Of a stretch of DNA of 61,466 bases, positions 59,549 to 61,466 are shown piece after piece. Under the pieces are notes generated by a model. It was given only the letters and a program-made list of their open reading frames with translations, was not told where the DNA came from and did not search any database. Every line of letters starts with the position of its first letter. Position 1 is the first letter of the stretch. This DNA is from Ramicandelaber brevisporus (lineage: Eukaryota > Kickxellomycota > Ramicandelaberales > Ramicandelaberaceae). A program made the position numbers and the translations under genes. The stretch spans positions 1-61,466 of the forward strand of contig MU602696.1 of assembly GCA_025201865.1 (NCBI GenBank), in the 5' to 3' direction.

Positions 59549-59757
59549 ATCTAATATATTATTAATTGAACAGTTAAAAGCGTGTAGTTAATAGTATTCT
59601 AAAAAGCATACAGCGGCATGTATTTAGAGAAAGTACTCTAAATTATCCGTCCACTAGTCTCTTTCAAAGAAGTTTCCCAAGACGGAAGAGAAAAAATATG
59701 TGGTAAATAACGAGTAAAAGTTAAAACAGAAAATAATGATTTTTAATAAAACGAGAC

Positions 59758-61044
59758 TCATTTAGCAACCTGAGCTTGCTGCTGAGCAGGCAGCACTTGC
59801 TGTGGCTGCGGGCGACCTGGGCTGGTCAGACCCTGTCCTTGTGGAACTCCATATTGCTGCTGCTGCTGTTGGCGAAGCTGCTGAGGATGTGGCTGTGGCT
59901 GTCCTGGCAGCATTTGCTGCTGCTGTTGTGGCATATACTGACCAGGATGGCCTTGAATCACGCTGACTGGTGGCTGTGGGGACATCATTTGAGGATTCTG
60001 TGGCTGTTGCTGCTGAGGAATACCAGTAACTGTAGCAGCCGCGGCAGCTGTTGAACCACCAGGAGCATTAGCCAGGTTTCTATTATTCTGAATACTAATT
60101 TTGAGCTCATTAATCATCTCTTCGTAGCCATTAATCATGTCACCAAATCCTTTCTCAAGAACATGAACAGTTTCGCCCATCATGTTCAGTTCCTGAGCCT
60201 GATGCTTGCAGCGACGCTCAATTTCTTCGCGATTTTGCTTTTGAGCACCAACTGGGCCGGAGCCAGAGCTAATTTCGACAAGTAAGCGGTCGTAGTCTTC
60301 GCGAATACGGTCCAGATGATCGTTGAAACGGCGAGACTGCTGGGCAAGAGCTGGTGGTAAAGTAGCGACGGCTGCAGTGCGAGATGGGTCGACGGCAGAT
60401 GCAGTGCTACCGTTGGCAGAGGTCGCGAGAGTGGCATGAGCATGAGCTGGGGCTACAGCACTGGGTTGGATAATAGCGGCGGCACTCGCTGGAACCACAA
60501 CGTGCTGTGGTTGCGGCTGTGGTTGCTGGTGAGTTGGGTGAGCTGCAACCTGCTGTGCATGCTGAGCGTGGTGAATCATACTAGGATGTGGCTGCTGCTG
60601 TGGCTGCTGCTGCGGCTGTTGCTGCTGTTGCTGCTGCAATTGATGATGGTGCAGCGTCTGTTGTTGCTGAATGTGCTGGGCTTGAGCATGGCTCTGCTGC
60701 TGCTGATGCTGATGCTGAGCCATCTGAGCTGCATACTGTGGATGCATTTGCTGAGGTACTTGACCAGGATGTTGCTGTGGGATCTGTCCACTACTGCCGC
60801 CGCCACCGCCACCACCAGCCGCTGTTACAGCTGGGCCAGCAGCATAGTGAGCCTGCTGCTGTTGTGGATGATGACCTGGATGATAATATTGATGCTGCGG
60901 CTGCTGTTGCTGTTGCTGTGCAACGTACTGTGGGTTGTGAACAGCGTGCATCGCGTGCGGTGGCTGTCCTGCTTGCTGATGCTGACCCGGTGGTCCTTGC
61001 TGATGATACTGATGAGGGTGGGCCGCTTGCTGTGCTGGCATCAT
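59758..61044 (-). CDS. Gln/His/Pro-rich protein with short coiled-coil core
   Basis: A 428-residue protein. About 70 percent is low-complexity Gln, His and Pro. The only folded segment, near residues 230-330, reads LAQQSRRFNDHLDRIREDYD, then REEIERRCKHQAQELNMMGE and GFGDMINGYEEMINELKISI. These are two helices separated by a short linker, heptad-like, consistent with a coiled-coil hairpin. Such a layout (poly-Q arms around a helical core) is common in transcription coactivators, and I considered Mediator subunits (MED22, MED30), but no family signature is convincing. ATG 61044 is followed by a second ATG. The function is unknown. Confidence 0.65.
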   Translation of the reverse strand: MMPAQQAAHPHQYHQQGPPGQHQQAGQPPHAMHAVHNPQYVAQQQQQQPQHQYYHPGHHPQQQQAHYAAGPAVTAAGGGGGGGSSGQIPQQHPGQVPQQMHPQYAAQMAQHQHQQQQSHAQAQHIQQQQTLHHHQLQQQQQQQPQQQPQQQPHPSMIHHAQHAQQVAAHPTHQQPQPQPQHVVVPASAAAIIQPSAVAPAHAHATLATSANGSTASAVDPSRTAAVATLPPALAQQSRRFNDHLDRIREDYDRLLVEISSGSGPVGAQKQNREEIERRCKHQAQELNMMGETVHVLEKGFGDMINGYEEMINELKISIQNNRNLANAPGGSTAAAAATVTGIPQQQQPQNPQMMSPQPPVSVIQGHPGQYMPQQQQQMLPGQPQPHPQQLRQQQQQQYGVPQGQGLTSPGRPQPQQVLPAQQQAQVAK

Positions 61045-61157
61045 CGAGCTCCAAAGAAAAGTATTGTTGTTGTTGTTTTGATTCGTGATGCGAGAGCGAA
61101 ATAAAAAAAGAAAATAAAGAGCAGCAACTCAACAGAAGCAGACAAGCAGTTGCATAT

Positions 61158-61346
61158 TACAATGACGACAACCACCTGGACGGACACGAGCTGCTGCATG
61201 CATTGATGTCGGAGCCGGAGAGCCACAAGATGAGCCTGGGCGAGCTGGAGCACTGGGTCGACTCCATCCTGAAGGACGACGACAACAACGGCGACGGCTT
61301 GATCTCGTGGGAGGAGTACATGGCGTCGGTCAAGGATGCCAACTAA
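61158..61346 (+). pseudogene. EF-hand protein fragment, MCFD2-like, without 5' end
   Basis: The frame from 61158 to the stop at 61344-61346 encodes YYNDDNHLDGHELLHAL when one codon upstream is included, then LGELEHWVDSILKDDDNNGD and GLISWEEYMASVKDAN. That is two EF-hands arranged as in MCFD2, the ER cargo-receptor cofactor (second loop DDDNNGDGLISWEE is canonical). The first loop lacks its position-1 Asp in this frame. Upstream, the frame hits a stop at 61086-61088, and there is no in-frame ATG before 61206. The divergent neighbour starts at 61044, so there is little room for a first exon. No GT donor fits between 61090 and 61148. It may be a 5'-truncated copy or an assembly/sequence defect. 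Codons are strikingly GC-ending compared with the rest of the window. Confidence 0.55.
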
Positions 61347-61466
61347 AGCCACCAAAGCTGGCGACGACGAGGCGCCGTGCGAAATGACAGCAGCGGCAAG
61401 AGCAGCAGCAAGAGCAGCGAACACGACAATGACAGCGGCGACAAACACAGCGACAATGGCATCTCT
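61347..61466. other. GC-rich right edge of window
   Basis: GC-rich AGCAGC/GACAGCG repeats after the EF-hand stop. All three plus-strand frames and one minus-strand frame are largely open, but this is a composition effect; no gene is called. Confidence 0.35.

Noticed and set aside
61041-61448. Minus-strand frame with a hydrophobic Ala/Val start at the right edge
   Set aside because: It is the reverse of the EF-hand frame and of GCAGC/GACAGCG repeats, and has no ATG start in the window. The EF-hand reading is far more specific.

Overview
The window is a compact stretch of nuclear eukaryotic DNA, most likely fungal. It carries the E1 subunit of 2-oxoglutarate dehydrogenase, spliceosomal and Mediator subunits, a NuA4 scaffold (EAF1/VID21 type), the SAGA deubiquitinase, GPI-anchor synthesis, molybdenum-cofactor synthesis and TEL2. 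About 27 genes lie in 61 kb on both strands. Every complete gene reads as one uninterrupted ORF with no need for an intron. Many proteins carry long Gln, Ser/Gly or acidic runs. The mix of genes (DPP8/9-like peptidase, PIG-B type GPI10, BAHD-like acyltransferase, I36-type inhibitor, F-box/LRR paralogues, small secreted proteins) fits an early-diverging, zygomycete-grade fungus. Kickxellomycotina is my guess, and it is not proven by anything here.

Layout. 1-833 (-): 5' part of KGD1, running off the left edge. 1427-3361 (+): PY-motif protein of unknown function. 3704-5203 (+): BAHD-like acyltransferase. 5231-5611 (-): secreted I36-type inhibitor-like protein. 6570-9260 (+): SAC1 phosphoinositide phosphatase. 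9261-10915: gene-poor repeats. 10916-17632 (-): giant poly-Q EAF1. 18131-18394 (-): SmG. 18973-21303 (+): UBP8. 21304-23070: gene-poor. 23071-23349 (+): six-Cys secreted protein. 23704-25365 (-): F-box/LRR gene A. 25688-26086 (-): small PB1 protein. 26173-26880 (-): FAU1. 27486-30149 (+): orphan 7TM protein. 30280-34308 (-): 5-oxoprolinase. 34461-35372 (-) and 35487-36689 (+): CWC27-like and MCT1, divergent. 37113-37907 (+): SDR. 37946-39154 (-): MED27. 39321-39941 (+): truncated kinase-like ORF, with a 44-residue secreted-peptide gene antisense to it at 39793-39927. 40535-42127 (+): GPI10. 42214-43446 (-) and 43596-45689 (+): MET22 and gephyrin/CNX1, divergent. 45798-47345 (+): DBP8. 47634-51152 (+): F-box/LRR genes B and C, followed by F-box debris up to 51630. 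51703-54708 (-): DPP8/9-like peptidase. 55133-56269 (+): alpha/beta hydrolase. 56345-59548 (+): TEL2. 59758-61044 (-): poly-Q coiled-coil protein. 61158-61346 (+): an EF-hand fragment without a recognisable 5' end.

Most genes are housekeeping and unrelated to each other. Chromatin and RNA functions recur (EAF1, SmG, UBP8, CWC27, MED27, DBP8, TEL2), but nothing suggests an operon-like unit. The most distinctive parts are three. The F-box/LRR family has a promoter block kept at a fixed distance from the start codon, a variable number of 24-residue LRR units, and broken gene tails. The 44-residue secreted peptide is encoded opposite a decayed kinase. The orphan seven-helix protein has a large glycosylated ectodomain.
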